Shown piece by piece: positions 23,201-38,200 of a stretch of 64,000 nt of DNA; positions within the stretch are counted from its first letter, which is position 1, and each line of letters starts with the position of its first letter. A program made the position numbers and the translations under genes. This DNA comes from an uncultured Eubacteriales bacterium (GTDB lineage: Bacteria; Bacillota; Clostridia; Oscillospirales; Oscillospiraceae), in contig LT599017.1 of assembly GCA_900079765.1 (NCBI GenBank), positions 124,001 through 188,000 on the forward strand, given 5' to 3'. The notes under the pieces were generated by a model. That model saw only the letters and a list, made by a program, of their open reading frames with translations, had not been told where the DNA came from and did no database searches.

Positions 23201-26200
23201 ACCACTCTGCTGGTTAAGAACGCGGGCGACCCGGCAAGCGGCATCCCGGCCCAGTACGGCGTCATCTACCTTACCGTTCTGCCCGACAACGAGCAGGCCC
23301 AGCAGGACACCCCCGGCGCGCTGGATAAGGTGGCCGCCCCCTCCATTGCCGCGGGCGACAACTTCACCGTCGGCCTGAAGGCGGACGGCTCGGCCTGGAC
23401 CTGGGGCCAGAACAACGCCGGCCAGCTGGGTATCAGCAGCAATGCAGCCAGCAGTAACGACCCAGTACAGGTGGGTCGGGACGAGAACCGCACGCCCCTC
23501 TCCGGCATTGTCTCTATCGCCGCGGGTGACTACTTCGCCCTGGCTCTGGATCAGGACGGCTACGTCTGGTCCTGGGGCGACAATACCAACGGCCAGCTGG
23601 GCCTGGGCACCACCACCGCCAGCCAGTATGCCCAGCGGGTCCTCCGGGGGGCACAGGACGGCGCGGCTGTGGGCGACGGCGCAGTCTACCTACACGACAT
23701 CATCGCCATCGCCGCAGGAGATGCCTTCGCCCTGGCTCTGGACAGGAACGGCTATGTCTACTCCTGGGGAAATAACACCTACGGGCAGCTGGGCAACAAT
23801 TCCACCCGCAGCGCCGTGGGCACGACTACGCCCGTCCGCGTGCTGGCGGGAGCCAGCGCCGCCGGGCTGACCCAGTCCTCCTTCACTACGGCGGACACCC
23901 AGACCGGCGGAGCAAACCGCGGCTGGCTGCGGGACGTGGTGACCCTCACCGCGGGTGAGGGCCACGTCCTGGCCCTGCGTGATAACGGCACTGTGGTCTC
24001 CTGGGGCCGCAACACCATGAGCAGCGGCACCGTCGTCAGCGGTCAGTTGGGCAGCGAGTTCAACAAGTCCGCCGCCAGCAACGCCGCCGGCGCGGAGTTT
24101 GCTGTGACCACGCCCATCCCGGTCACCGCCGGGGCCGTGGGCAGCGCTGCCGAGAGCCGCTACCTCAAGGAGGTCGTGGATGTCGCCGCGGGGGACAACT
24201 TCTCCGTGGTGCTGACCGCCGACCACAAGGCGGCCCGGTTCGGCCAGACCGTCACCCGTGACGGAATGAGCACCGTTCAGGAGCTCCGTCCCACCTATCT
24301 CACCGACACGGACGGCAACCCGATTACAAGCATCTACGCCATCGGCGCGGGCGGCAAGGCCGGCGCGGCGGTGCGCGAAAGTGCGCCCGGAAGCGAGGTA
24401 TGGGCCTGGGGCCTGAACACCAGCGCGCAACTGGGCATGTACTACGCCTCCGCCCAGGACGTCTCGGTACCCGACCAAGAGCTTGACGCCGGCCGGGTCT
24501 ACGGTCCCACTCAGCCCATGGACAACAGCGTCCTCTACCTTGGCAATGCCATGGACGTGGCCGGCGGTGGCAGCCACCTGGTGTTCTATCTGCGCGACGG
24601 CGCGGTCTTCGCCGCGGGCGCCGACAGCTACGGCCAGCTGGGTAACGGTCTTGCCACCAACTACAGCACCCTCCCCGTCCAGGCGGGCAAACAGTCCGAC
24701 GTGTCGGTCCGGCCCACTGAGATGCTGGTCAAGGACAACCTGAACAACGTCGTCGTTACTTATGGCGGCGGGTCCAACCCCCTTCCCGATTACGTGACCC
24801 TGGGCCTGACGGATACGCTGGTCTTCGACAACGCCAAGCTGGCTCTGCGCTACACCAGCGGCTTCAACCTCTATCAGGACGGCTACAACAAGGCCATTAC
24901 CCCCAGCTCCGTCACCTATACCTCCAGTGATGAGACTGTGGGCAAGTTCACCGGCTCTGTCCTCGCCAGCGCAGACGGGCAGAAGAGCGGCTCCACCGTC
25001 GTGACCATCACCGCCGTCGTGGACGGCGTGACCTACACCGGGCAGATCTACGTGACCTTCGGCTCTAAGAGGAATGTGGTAACGCCCATGGTGAGCGCGG
25101 GTTACGATCACTCCGTGGCCCTGTCGGGTGACGGAACCATCTGGGTCTGGGGGAGCAACGGCCGACACCAGCTCGGCCCCGTGGACGACGCTGCCCGCGG
25201 CTACTACGAATACCCCTACCAGCTCGAGATCACCGTTAACGGCTCCGCCGTGGAGTTTTCCTCCGTGGCGGCGGGCGACGGTGTGACCTACGCTGTCACC
25301 AGGGACGGAAAGCTCTATGTCTGGGGTGAAGTCCCGGGTGGCGGAACGCCCACCGTCCTCACCCTGCCGGGCGGGGAGATGGTCGAGCAGCTGTCTGTCT
25401 TCGGTAAGAACGTGGCCGTCCTCAGTAAGGATGGCGCGGGCGCCCAGAAGGTCTATACCTGGAAGACCGCCGTGAGCGCCGCCTCCACACCCACCCTTGT
25501 GGACACCGCCATACTGAGCGGTTCCCTCGTGGCTCAAGTTGCCGCTGGAGAGAACCATATTCTGGTTCTCTCCAAGGCTGGGAAGGTCTATGCCATGGGC
25601 GGCAACTCCAACGGCCAGCTGGGCATCGGCTTCAGCGCCACCACCAGCGAGACCGTCGCCGTGGTGAATAACGCCGTGAAGGGCGTTTACGCCACCGCCG
25701 CCGCCCTGGTGGACGGCGAGCTGCTGTCCAATGGCACCGGGGGGCTGCTGACCAGTCCCGGCGTGTACGAGGATGTGTCGCTGAACGTGGTGAGCGGGAT
25801 TCCCACCTCCGCCACTACGCTGACTCCCGTGATGGTGCCCGAGACTGAGACCTATTACACCATCGTCGCCTCCGGGAAGGGCTGGGACTATAAGACCGTC
25901 ACTGCCGTGACCGGCCCTGCCTTGGAGTTGTCCGGCATTGAATCCATCGCCGCCGGTGCCCGGCACTCGGGCGCGGTGACCGAGAGCGGCAAGGTCTATC
26001 TCTGGGGCGACAACGCCTCCTATCAGAGCGGCGTGGTGGGCGGCGTGGATACCGTCGTGGTGCCTACCATCCTCCAGTGGGAGGGCCTCACCGCCGCCGG
26101 GACCACCGCTGTTCTGACCGACCTGACCGACATCGCCACCCTCTCCCTGGGCGACAGACACTCCGCCGCCCTCACCAGCGCCGGGGCCGCCCTGGCCTGG

Positions 26201-29200
26201 GGCTATCAGGGCGACGGCCGCACCGGCACCGGCGCGGACGCCACCTCCAGCACTGACACCAGCTCCGGCATCCAGTACGTGATGCGGCCTCAGACCGTCC
26301 AGAAGGGGACCTACTTCAACGCCAGCTCCGAAGAGGGCATGGCGGGCGTCATGAGCATCTCCGCCGGATACTCTCACATGCTGCTGGCCCGGAACGACGG
26401 TACCGTCCACGCTACCGGCTCCAACCAGAAGTATCAGCTGGGTGTCCACAGCGTCTACGCCGCCGGTAACACCGCCAGCATCACCGCTGTGCCCGGTCAG
26501 GTGGGCGATATGGAGGCCAAGACCCTGGTCGTAGCCAACATCAGCGTCCATGACGATACCGGCGCGGTCTATAAGACCTATAAGTACGTCGTTACCACTG
26601 CGGGCGACGTGATCTCCCCCGAGAACGTGTCCATGAGCGCCGAGGATTACCTGACCATCGACTACACCGGCGCGGTGCAGAACGGTGCGAACCCCGCCCT
26701 GCTGGAAACCTACCTCACCGGCTTTAACCTGCTGGTTCGCAGCCGTACCCTGGCGGTGCTGGCCGCAGACGGCAGCCAGATCAAGTGGACCTCCGGTGAC
26801 GAGAGCATTGCCACCGTGGCGGTGAATAGCCAGGTTGCCACTGTCTCCGCAGTGAAGGACGCCGAGGGCAACTTCATGTACGGCAATACCGTCATCCGGG
26901 TGGAGAACACAGTCTCCAAGCACGTGGGATCTTTCAGCCTAACGGTGACCCAGAAACGGGACTCCACCGGTGATATCGGTGTGGCCGTGCCTGTTCTGGC
27001 CGCGGGGAAAAGTTTCAGCGCTGCCCTGCGCAGCGACGGCACCGTCTGGGCCTGGGGCCTCAACGACAAGGGCCAGTTGGGCGACGGCACCACCATCACC
27101 CGCTCCGCTCCCACCCAGGTACGCCTCGCGCCCAGCACGCCGGGTAAGATCGAGTACCTGCAGAATGTGGTTGCCATCGCAGCGGGCGAGCGCCACCTGG
27201 TCATGCTCACCAGCGACGGTAAGGTCTACACCACCGGAGACAACGCGCAGGGCCAGCTGGGCTATCAGACCGCCACCAATTACGCCACCCCGGTGACCTT
27301 GAATGACGAGCAAGGGGAAGCACTTTACATCGTCGGCGTTGCCGCCGGAAAGAACCACACTCTGGCGCTCACCCGCGGCACCGAGTACACGAAGACCGAG
27401 CTTGATGGCACCTCCTCCACCGTTCAGTCGGGCGGCGAGGTCTGGGCCTGGGGCGACAACACCTACTATCAGTTGGGCATCGGCACCGCCACCGCGGTGA
27501 CCGGGGCGTATGTGCCTCAGCACGTCCTCAAGGGCCAGAGTGCGTCGGACAGCTACTATCTCTCCAGCATTGTGGACGTCCAGGCGGGCGACAGCTTCTC
27601 CCTGGCCCTGCGCAGTGACGGCACAGTCTTCACCTGGGGCCGGAACAACTGGGGCCAGCTGGGCGACGGAACCAACACCACCCGAGCTCTGCCCGTACAA
27701 GTGCTCCAGGGCGACAGTGGATCCTCCGACGGTTATATGCGCGACGTGGTCGCCATCACCGCCGGCGCGGAGCATACCCTTTTCCTGGTCCGCATCGAGA
27801 GCGGTACGGCCCCCAATAAGAGTATCCGTACCGAGGTCTATTCCGTCGGCAACAACCAGTATGGCCAGCTGGGCATGTGGAGCACCGACAGCGTGGATCT
27901 GGTTACCAACCACTATCCCCGCAGAGTCCGCGGTGCGGCCGGCTCCACCGGCATCTCCGAGGGCTGGTTCGGCTCCACCGGCGCGGCATTGAACGAGGGC
28001 TACGTGGTGGCCATCGCCGCCGGGGAGAACCAGAGCTTTGCGATCACCTCCTCCAGCACTTCGACCGACACGACCAGCACCGGCACCCTCTACGGCTGGG
28101 GCGAGAACGCTAACGGTGAGCTGGGCAACACGGCCTCCGGAGAGACCGACGCCGTCAGGACCACGCCCAGCCAGGTGCTCGCCGGGGCCTCGGCCAGCAG
28201 CTACCTTACCTCTGTCCGCGCCGTGGCTGCGGGCGCCAACCATACGCTCGCCCTGAAGGCCGACGGAACCGTCTGGTCCTTCGGCGGCGCGAAGGGTAGC
28301 GCCACCAGCTGGGAGCTGGGCGCGCTGGACAACTACAGTTACACCCACCCCACCCACTCCGGCGAGAGCGGGGAGGAGCTGCTGGGTGCGGAGGAGACCT
28401 TCCTGGCCGGGAAGGGGACGACTCCCACGTCCACCACCATCCTCGATTCTCAGACCGCTTATGACGGCAGCACCGAGATCCTCCGCGTGGCCACTGACCA
28501 GAGCGTAGTCATCCGCATGGACGACCTGCGCAGCCACTATCTGAGCGGCTTTGACCTCTATGACCGCAACGTGCTCTCCCGCGTGTTCAGCGGTGGACTG
28601 ACCCTGAGCGACCTCACCATCACCGTGGGCGACAGCACCCTTGCAAGCTATGACTCCGCTAACAGCACCGACGACTATCTGGTTATCCGCACTGGCAGCG
28701 AGCCGGGCCGGACCCAGCTGCGGGTGCGCTACACCAATACTGCCGGGGCAGACCTGATGCTTATCTTTGAGCTGGTGGTGGGACGTATCGCCAGTACCGC
28801 CGAGCAGCGTGGGGCCGATGTGACCGCCCCCGCCATCTCCCAGGGCGGGCAGCACAGCCTCGCCCTGAAGGCGGACGGCACTGTTTGGGCCTGGGGCCTC
28901 AACGCCTCCGGCCAGCTGGGCGATGGCGGCAAGCAGAACCATGCCGCCCCGGTGCCTGTGGTCCGCGGCGCCCAGAGTGCCTCTACCGGTACAGGCAAGA
29001 GTTATCTCCACGACATCGTGGCCGTCTCCGCGGGCAGCGGGTACAGCCTGGCGCTGGACGCCGACGGCAACGTCTGGGCCTGGGGCGCCAAGGCGGGCCT
29101 TGTGCCCGGCGGCTCCTCCCCATCTCCCGTGAAGGTGGCCTTCGGTCAGGTCTATGATGAGGACACCCTCGGCTACGAGAGCCCCTTCATCGTGGCGATC

Positions 29201-32200
29201 TCTGCCGGGTATGATCACGCCCTGGCGCTGGACTCCAACGGCACCGTCTGGGCCTGGGGCGACAACACTTATGGCCAGCTGGGCAACGATGATGTGAGCG
29301 CCCACAAGGCCACCAGCGACTATAAGCCCGTCCACGTCTCCCATGGCGGCGCGGCGGCGGACAGCTACCACTATCTCGACCACGTGGTGGCCATCTCCGC
29401 AGGCAGCTACTTCAGCGTGGCCCTGCGCAGCGACGGCACTATTCTGGCCTGGGGCCGCAACGACCAGAACCAGCTTGGCCTGGGCGACACCACCAAGGGC
29501 AATCCCGAGACCAGCACCGAGGACGTTCTCAATCGGTACGCGCCGGTGCGCGTCAGCTTACCCGGAAACGCCAAGGCCGTCCAGATCTCCGCTGGCAACG
29601 AGCATGCCGTGGCGCTGGACGTGGACGGAGGCGCCTATGCCTGGGGCCGCTACAGGTTCTTTGACTACATCTACAGAAACCGCTACGGCAGCACCTCCGT
29701 GCTGGTGTGGTACGTGACCAACAACTCCCCTAAGGCACTGGAGCTGCCTGGGGGTGTGGTGTTGACGAGCATCGATGCAGGAAATGAGAGCGATGTGGGC
29801 GTGGCCTCCAACGGCGCGGTCTACACCTGGGGCAGCAACGTATACGGCCAGCGTGGCGACGGCACCACCGTCTGCAACCCCCTTGCCACAAACTACAATT
29901 CCGGCGAAGCCGCCGGAAATCCCAATGTGCCGGCCGGCTCCCTGGCGCTTACCGTCTACCAGGTCAAGGGCGGCCAGGGCCCTAACGGCGGTACCGAATA
30001 TCTCGGCAACATCACCACCGCCTCGGCGGGGACCAACACCATCATCGCCATGAGCGCCGACGGCTACCTCTACGGCTGGGGCTACAACACTTTCGGCGAG
30101 GTGGGCAACGCCACCACCGGCGACGGTGTGACCACCGCCAACAGCACCGGCACGGTGAGCCAGGTTATCCGTTACCGTGACAGCGTGCTCACGCCTATGC
30201 TGGTGGGTGCCAAGGCGGCCCAGCTCCTGGAGATCCCGTCGGCCACCGTGAGCGCCTCCAGCGTCACGCCCTCTGTCCTCAATAATTACCGCACCGCCGC
30301 CAAGGATTATGGTGAGGGCAAGAGCGACGGGAAGATGCCCGTCAACCTCTCTATCACCAAGAGCCAGGTCATTACCGTGGATGCCAACGCCATCTACGTG
30401 GAGAGCTGGAAAGGCTTTAACAGCAAGTGGGACATGACCAAGGACGGCGGCGGTCACGGCGCGGAGCTTTACTGGGCCTCCTCAGACGAGGATGTCGCCA
30501 AGGTGACCCGCTCCGCCAACGGCGGTACGGCCACCATTACAGCGGGCGGTAAGTTCGGCACCGCCACCATCGTGGTCATGGACTCCGTCAAAAAGTACTG
30601 GGGCAGTTTCACCGTCACCGTCTACAATGAGGGCACCAACGCGGATGGAAACGCCATCCTCTCCAACCCCATCGTCTATTCCGGCAAATATATCTCCTAT
30701 GCCATCAAGGCGGACGGCAGCGTCTGGGCCTGGGGCAACAACCCCAACGGCTATCTGGGCGTGAACCCCGGCGCCACCGTGGACTACGGCGACGAGGAGG
30801 CGGAGACTGCGGGAACCGCCTTCCAGTGGGCCTACTATGACACCGCGGCCCTGGACAGCGCCATTCAGAGCGCCACCGCCTTCGCTACCGTCGAGGGCCA
30901 GACCATCACCGCACTCAACACCACCCGGACCACCCAGGAGGCCGACCTTGCCGCTCTGGGCTGGAGCGGAGCGCTCTCCTCCATGAGCTCTGCCATCGAC
31001 TCCTGGGGTATGACCTACGCCGCCTCGGGCGTCGGCATGACGAGCAGGATCGACGAGGTGCTGGACCTTATCAATGCGCTGAATGCCGTCGTCTATCCCG
31101 CCTCTGAAATGGCCGACGTGGTGAGCGCCCTGGAGGATTTGAAGACCGCCCTCACCGGGCAGGCCTCCGCCCTCACCGCCCTCAAGGCGAAGAGCGATGC
31201 CGTCACCAGTCTCACAAGCGCGGCCCTGAGCGATCTGGATACCGCCTTGAATGCCTACCTGACCGGTGCGGCCGGCTGGAGCGCCGCGGTGTCCGGCGGC
31301 CTGGCGGAGTTCAATTCCGCCGACGCCGCCTCCGCTCTACGGGCGCTGAAGGACTTCTATGGCAGCGTTACCCCGGACGCCACGGTGCAGACTGTGCTGG
31401 ATAAGCTGGATGCCATCTATGCCATGAGCGCCAGCGATCCTTCCCCCGAGATCGGCGCGGTCAACGCCCTCCTGCCCGGCCTGAGGACGGATACCGCCGC
31501 CTGGGAGACCACTAAGACCGACATCGCCCTCCACACCGCAAGTAAGAGCGGCTATGAGTCCGACGTGAGTTTCTACAATGTGATCAAGGATTTCTGCACC
31601 ACCGGTACTAATGGCAACAGCTACGACCTGGGCCTTCCCATCATCACCGGCCTCACCGCCGAGGGCCAGGCGCTGGGCAGCATCGTCCTGCCCCAGGCCA
31701 TCTCCCAGAGTCAGTATATCGCGGCCTTTGGCCCCACGATGGCGCAGCAGCTGATAGATAACGGCTATACCTCGGTGCCTGTCATCGCGGTTGGCGCCGC
31801 TGAGGCCGGAAATAACCCCTTCTCCACCGGAATTATGACCAGGCTCACCCTGGGGGCAAACCAGGTCGCCATTCAGGACAAGGCCTTCGCTGACTCTGCC
31901 ACCCTCAAAGAGATCAACTGGCAGGGCAGCGCCTCCATGTACATCAAGCCGGCCGCTTTCCAGGGTACCGACCTGGAGACTGTCTATGTGGATGCGGGCA
32001 AGGAGAGCACCCTCCCCGTGGGCGGCACCTTCGGCGACGCAGAGGTCAGCGTGGTGGAAGATACCACCACCGGCTCCGGCACCACCATTACCACCACCGC
32101 CCAGTTCAACACTCCCCTGCAGGTCTCCGGCATCAACGGCAAGGGTCTGCTGGGCGATGTGGATACCAAGAACGGCGAGGGCAGCGCCCGCAACAGCGCT

Positions 32201-35200
32201 ATCGTAGCCCTGGCGGTCAATGAGTCCGCCGACGACTTCCATACCCTGGCCCTCACCATCCACGGCGACGTGTACGCCTGGGGCCAGAACAACAAGGGCC
32301 AGCTGGGCGTGGGCACCGCCACCGCTTCCCAGATGCCTCTGCGCGTCCTCGCGGGCAGCAGCCCCTACTGGTACACCATCGACGCCAACACCGGCGAGCG
32401 CCTGGAGCAGAAGGGCAGCGGTACAAGGTATCTCACCGGCGTGGTGGCAGTCGCTGTGGGAAGCTACAGCTCCATGGCGCTGCTGAAGGACGGCAGTGTC
32501 TGGGTCTGGGGCAGCACCCCCGTGGGCGAAGGCGGCGACGATCCCTCCGGCCTGAACGCCTACATGCCAGAGCCTCAGCCCATGCGCGTGGGCCAGAGCA
32601 CTGGCGACAACGTCTACCTCACCAACGTTATCGCCGTCTCCTCCGCCGGCACGGGCACGGACGGCACCGCCTACGCCCTGCGGAGCGACGGCACCGTCTG
32701 GGCCTGGGGCAGCAACGCCCGCGGCCAACTCTCCGACGGCAGCACCATCAGCAAGCGGGACCCCAACCCTGTCTATACCGCAACCAGCGGGTTCAGTGCC
32801 AAGGGCACCAACGATGCGATCAGGGTGGACAAGGATAACTACGTGAACAACATCGGCACTATGCTCACGGGTGTGGTGGCGCTGGACGCGGGGCAGAGCC
32901 ACACGCTGGCTCTTACTAACGACTTTACGGTGGATACCGCCAGCGGCACCGTCACCAAGACAAGAACCCCCCTCTACGCCTGGGGCCTCAATACCAGCCG
33001 CCAGCTGGGCCTGGGCAGCAGCGTCACCGATAGCCAGATCACCCTGGCACGGACGGTCAGCAAGACCGACGCCGCCCTGACCGGCAGCGCCATCGGCGAG
33101 ATCATCCAGGCCTCCGCCGGCAGCAGCCATTCCATGCTCCTGACCCGTGCGGGCAATGTGTACGCCTGGGGCGCCAACAACGAGGGCCAGCTTGGCACCT
33201 TGACCGGCACCTCCGCGCCGTCTGCCAGCGCCACCTTGAATGAACCTACCCAGGTGCTGGCCGGCGAGGATACCATCGCCGGTGTGGACAACGTATACCT
33301 GCAGCAGGTCCGCAGCGTGAGCGCTGGCTACGACCATAGCATGATGGTCAACCGCGAGGGCTATGTCTACGCCTGGGGAAGCAACGCAAAGTGGCAGTTG
33401 GGCAACTTCGGCAAGAACATGAGCGGCTCGAGCGCCGCCGTGGCGGGCAACCGGCAGATCCGGCCCGTTCTGGTGGGTCCGGCCCGCTCCCGCAGCCTGG
33501 AGCTTTTGACCAGCACCCTATTAAAGAGCGGTATCACCACCAGCTACAAGCGTGGCACCGCCGCCGAGCCGCCCCTGTCCATTGAGCTGCGCTACGGCGA
33601 CTCCTACACCGGTGACATCCCCACCATCGACAAAGTCTACTACAAGGGATTTAACCTGATTTCAAACACCGAGCGGGTGACCCTCGGCACAGCTCTGGCC
33701 GGCTACGTCGAGGTAGTGTCCGACTCGGACATCATCGTCATCACGAAGGCTGCCAACAGTGCCTCCTTCACCATCAAGCCCGCCAGCTCCACCGTATTCG
33801 GACGGGCAACCGTGACCTATTCCTATACGGAGACGGACGCAGACGGCAACACGGTCGTCTTCTCCGGCGCGGTGCTCGTGACCGTGCTGGCGGACAACAT
33901 GCTGGCTGTGCCAATGACTTCGTCGGGCCGGGACTTCACCGTCTCCCTCCGCAGCGACGGCACCGTCTGGGCTTGGGGCAGCAATGCCTACGGGCAGCTG
34001 GGTACCGGCCTCGCATACAACAACACCGCCAGCACCACCAATCCCATCAACGATACCACCCAGAAATTTAAGAGCACGCCCGTGCAGGTTTGGCACGAAG
34101 CCTGGGCGACTGACCCCGTGGTCTACGTGGCGGCGGGCGGGTACCATGTCCTCGCCCTCACTCAGAGCGGCACGGTCTATGCGTGGGGCCTGAACGACAA
34201 CGGTCAGCTGGGCAACAACAGCCTCGTCAACTCCAGCAAGCCCATGGCCGTCTCTGCCGTCCTCAACCAGGGCGGAAACCTGACCGGCGTTGTCCGCCTG
34301 GCCGCCGGCGACAAGTACTCCATGGCCCTTGCATCCAACGGCGAGGTCTACACCTGGGGTGACAACGCATCCGGCCAGCTGGGTGACAACACGGGCTCCG
34401 ACCAGCGCTACCCCGTCCGCCTGACCGGCTATAACGGCGGCAACTACCTTAACAACGTCATCGCCATCGCGGCGGGCGCTTCCCACGGCATGGCCCTGCG
34501 GGGCGACGGCGTGGTCTACACTTGGGGCGACAACACTTTCGGCCAACTGGGCGACGGGATCCAGCTCAAAACCCTGGCTCCTACACTCCTGGAGACCAGT
34601 ACCGCCGCTCGCATGTCCGTTGTGAACCAGATCGCCGCGGGCGAGAACCATTCCGTGGCGCTGGGCCGGGACGGCAACGTCTGGGTGTGGGGCGCGGGCG
34701 CCAGCGGCCAGCTGGGCAACGGCACCAGCGCCCCCAGCCAGCTCATTCCCGTGAAGGCAGTCGCCGCGGGCACGCTCCCATCGGGGGTGACCGACATCTC
34801 CGCGGGCGGCAACAGCACCCTGGCCGTCACCAAGAGCGGTAAGGTCTACGCCTGGGGCGACAATACCTATGGCCAGCTGGGCATCTCCGCCGGCGGCGCC
34901 ACCCAGACGACACCTGCCGAGATCGTCTTCACCAGCGGCGACGCGTCCACCGGCTATGTAAAGCAGGTTAACTTTGCGGGCACGGCCTATGCCGCCGAGC
35001 TTGGTTTCCAGCACATGGCTGTGATGGGCGACGACGGCTACCTGTACAGCACCGGGAAGAACGACCTGGGTGCGCTGGGCAGCAGCACCGCCGCGCAGAG
35101 CGCCGTTCCTGTCCGCGTCGGAGCCAGGGAGGACAGCGTCCTCCTCACTGACGCCGCCAGTGACGAGTCCGACGTGCGCCGCATCGCCCTCAGGAGCGGC

Positions 35201-38200
35201 GAGAGCTACACACTGGACCTCGACAAGATCTATCTGAAGGAATACGTAGGTTTCAACCATTTTACCGCTGACGACCGCACGGTCGACGCGGCGAGTCTGG
35301 ATGACGCCGGGTTTGCCGTGTCCATTTCCGACCCCCGGCTGCTGGGCTACAGCGTTTCGGGCGGCAGCCTCGTCTTCACCGCAACGGGCACCGACCGCTT
35401 TGGCGACGTGATGGTGACCCTCACCTACACCAGCGGAGGCAAGACCTACCGCATGCTCTTCCCCGTTACCGTCTTTGAGGCGAATACCACCGCCACCACC
35501 GCCTCCGCCGTTGTGGGGGGCGAGGCCCACTCCGCCCTCCTCCGGCCCGATGGATCCGTCTGGGTCTGGGGCCTGGGCACCAGCGGCCAGCTGGGCGACG
35601 GGTCCAGCGTCAATAAGGCGTACCCCGTGCGGGTCGCGGCCGGCGCGGCTGCGGCGACAGACAGGGTGACCGACGGCGTCGGCTCTTACCTGGGCAACAT
35701 CGTCTCCATCGCAGCGGGCGGCAACCACATGCTGGCCCTCACGAAGGACGGCTACGTCTATGCGTGGGGCAACAACGCCTACGGGCAGCTGGGCAACGGC
35801 TACGACAAGACCGTCAAAAATATCAATTCCTCCACTCCTGTACGGGTCCTCCGGGGAGCGCAGGTCTCCGGTACCGGCGACGCCGCCACCTACCTCCACG
35901 ATATCGTGGCTATCGCCGCCGGGCAGGACTTCTCCCTGGCGCTGGACAGCCAGGGTCATGTGTGGAGCTGGGGCAGCGACCAGTACCTCCAGCTGGGCAA
36001 CGGCTACTCCAACGCCGGAGCCAGCACCGCCGACGTCTATAAGCTCTCCGCCCCCGTACAGGTCATCAGCGGCGGCGCGGCGAGCGACGACGCCTACCTC
36101 GGGCACATCGTGGCTATCTCCGCCGGGGAGAACCACGCCCTGGCCCTGCGCTCCAACGGGACCGTGGGCTCCTGGGGGCTCGCCTCCAGCGGACAGACCG
36201 GCAGCGGAAAAACGCAGACCTACGTGGCTCAGCCGGCCCTGGTCCTCGCCGGCACAGACGGCATGACCGGCAACACCATCCGTTTGGCCTATGAAAACGG
36301 TGTTCCCCCCACCACCACCTTCCACTCCGCCGAGTTCTTCCAGGGCGGCGTGATGACTTCCGGCGGTGGCGTACACAGCCTGCTGCTGGACGGCGCGGGC
36401 AACGTCTATGGCATGGGCTCCAACGCGTACAAGCAGTTGGGCAGCGACGACACTACCGCTCTCAGTAGTGCTCCCGTGCTGGTAGCCGGGAAGAGCGGCG
36501 GAGTGGTGGCGAGCGACGGTACCACGGAGGCTCTCTCCTTCGCCATCCTCCAGATAGCGGCCGGGCGCAACCACAGCGCCATGCGTACTGAAGAGGACTA
36601 CGCCTATGCCTGGGGCCAGGGAGACTACGGCCAGCTGGGCAGCGGCGTCACCGGCGCCGGCATCACCAGCGCCATGCCCGTCCGCGTGCTCAAGGGCGCG
36701 TATGAGCAGCACAATAGTGCCAAGACCTACCTTGAGGGTGCCTTTACCCTGGCGGCGGGCGCGTACCATACCGTGACCATCAACGTCTACGACAAGCAGG
36801 GCACCGGCACTCCCGCCGACGGGCGCTTTGGCTATGTTTGGGGCTGGGGTCTCAATGCTGCAAAGCCCGGCGACGCCGCGGCTCTGGGCCAATTGGGCAA
36901 TCTGGGCAGCAGCCTCAATGCCGTGCCCACCCAGGCGGGTGACCGCGAGTCGATGACCCTGGTGGTGGACTACATGGAGGTCGTTCGGTTCCAGGATGCG
37001 ACCACCCCCTACGGTACCAACCCCATCCGTACCACCTATGGCACGGTGGTTAACCCCAATGCCACCTATAACTTCATCTCCGGCACGAACCAGTCTGTCA
37101 CCAATACGCCGGTCATCCCGCCCACCCTGAGCATTGCAGAAAGCGAAAAGCTCTATATCTACAAGGAGAACACCCATATGGTGTTCGATGCGGGCTTTGC
37201 CCTCTATCCTGCCAACAAGAGCCTGCGCACCACCAACGAGACCTGGGCCGCCGTCTCCTCCAACGCGGAAATCGCCTCCACCAGTGTGGACGGCAACGGC
37301 GCGCTGGTTTTCAGCACCGGGTACTTCGACCCCGCGCAGGAGTCCAAGCTGGGCAGGACCACCATCACCCTTACTGCCGACTATAATAACGGCGCGAACC
37401 GGGCGGCGGGCGAGTACGGCCACCTGCCGCTCCAGACCTGGCTGGTCACCGGCGTCTACTCCGGCACCCTGGAGGTCAACGTGACTGTGGACCCGAACAA
37501 TGTCGCCGCCTCCACAACCTCAGGCGATAGTTTCACCGCTCTTCTAGACGAGAGCGGCCACGTCTGGGTCTGGGGCAACAACGGCCTGGGAGCGCTGGGT
37601 CAGGCCAGCAAGACCGGCACCGCGGGCGTAGGCAGCACCGCCTATCCCCAGCACACCGATACCGAGTGGGCCAGCGCCAATCCCCAGAGAGCCATGCTGG
37701 CAGACGGCAGCTACCTGGGCGATACGGACCGGGTTAAGAGCATCTCCGCCGGGAAGGACCATCTGGTAGCACTCACCATGAGCGGCAAGGTCTACACCTG
37801 GGGCAGCAACAGCATGGGGCAGCTGGGCTACGGCTCTGTCGGCACGGGCAATTTCAGCTCCTCCGCCAAGCAGGTCACCGGCCTCGACGGCGTGGAGATC
37901 GTTGCCGTCGCGGCGGGCGCATCCCATACCCTGGCTCTGTCCATCAACGGCGAGATCTACGCCTGGGGCAGTAACCAGCACGGGCAGCTCGGCTCCTCCA
38001 GTCAGCCCTCCGGCGTCGCCACCGGCAGCACCACAGTGGTCAAGGTCCTGGGCCACTTGGGCCAGGGCAACCTGCGCGACGTGATCCTCATCGCCGCGGG
38101 CGGCGACAGCAGCGCCGCCGTCAAGGGCGACGGCACCCTCTGGACCTGGGGCAGGAACGACGTGGGCCAGCTGGGTATTGCCACCCGGCTCGACCAGGGC

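Larger units (their letters stand above)
30662..33478 (+). repeat. RCC1 propeller 15 (7 blades, with a 480-residue insert after blade 1)
   Basis: Cores lie near 30.73, then 32.28, 32.51, 32.71, 32.98, 33.17 and 33.38 kb. Linker 14 (30209-30661, 151 aa) has W-K-G-F-N-S. The gap between blades 1 and 2 (about 30764-32209) is filled by a helical domain and leucine-rich repeats. Removing it leaves a normal-length propeller. Confidence 0.91.

Noticed and set aside
30764-32209. Inserted mobile element in propeller 15
   Set aside because: No terminal inverted repeats, target duplications or transposase are visible, and the segment is in frame and encodes helical and LRR sequence.
33662-37423. Minus-strand open frame of about 1,253 codons, and similar ones at 42467-46159, 23690-26923, 10898-13585 and 26939-29383
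   Set aside because: They lie wholly opposite the giant gene, have no convincing starts or ribosome sites, and their translations are low-complexity mirrors of the RCC1 repeats.
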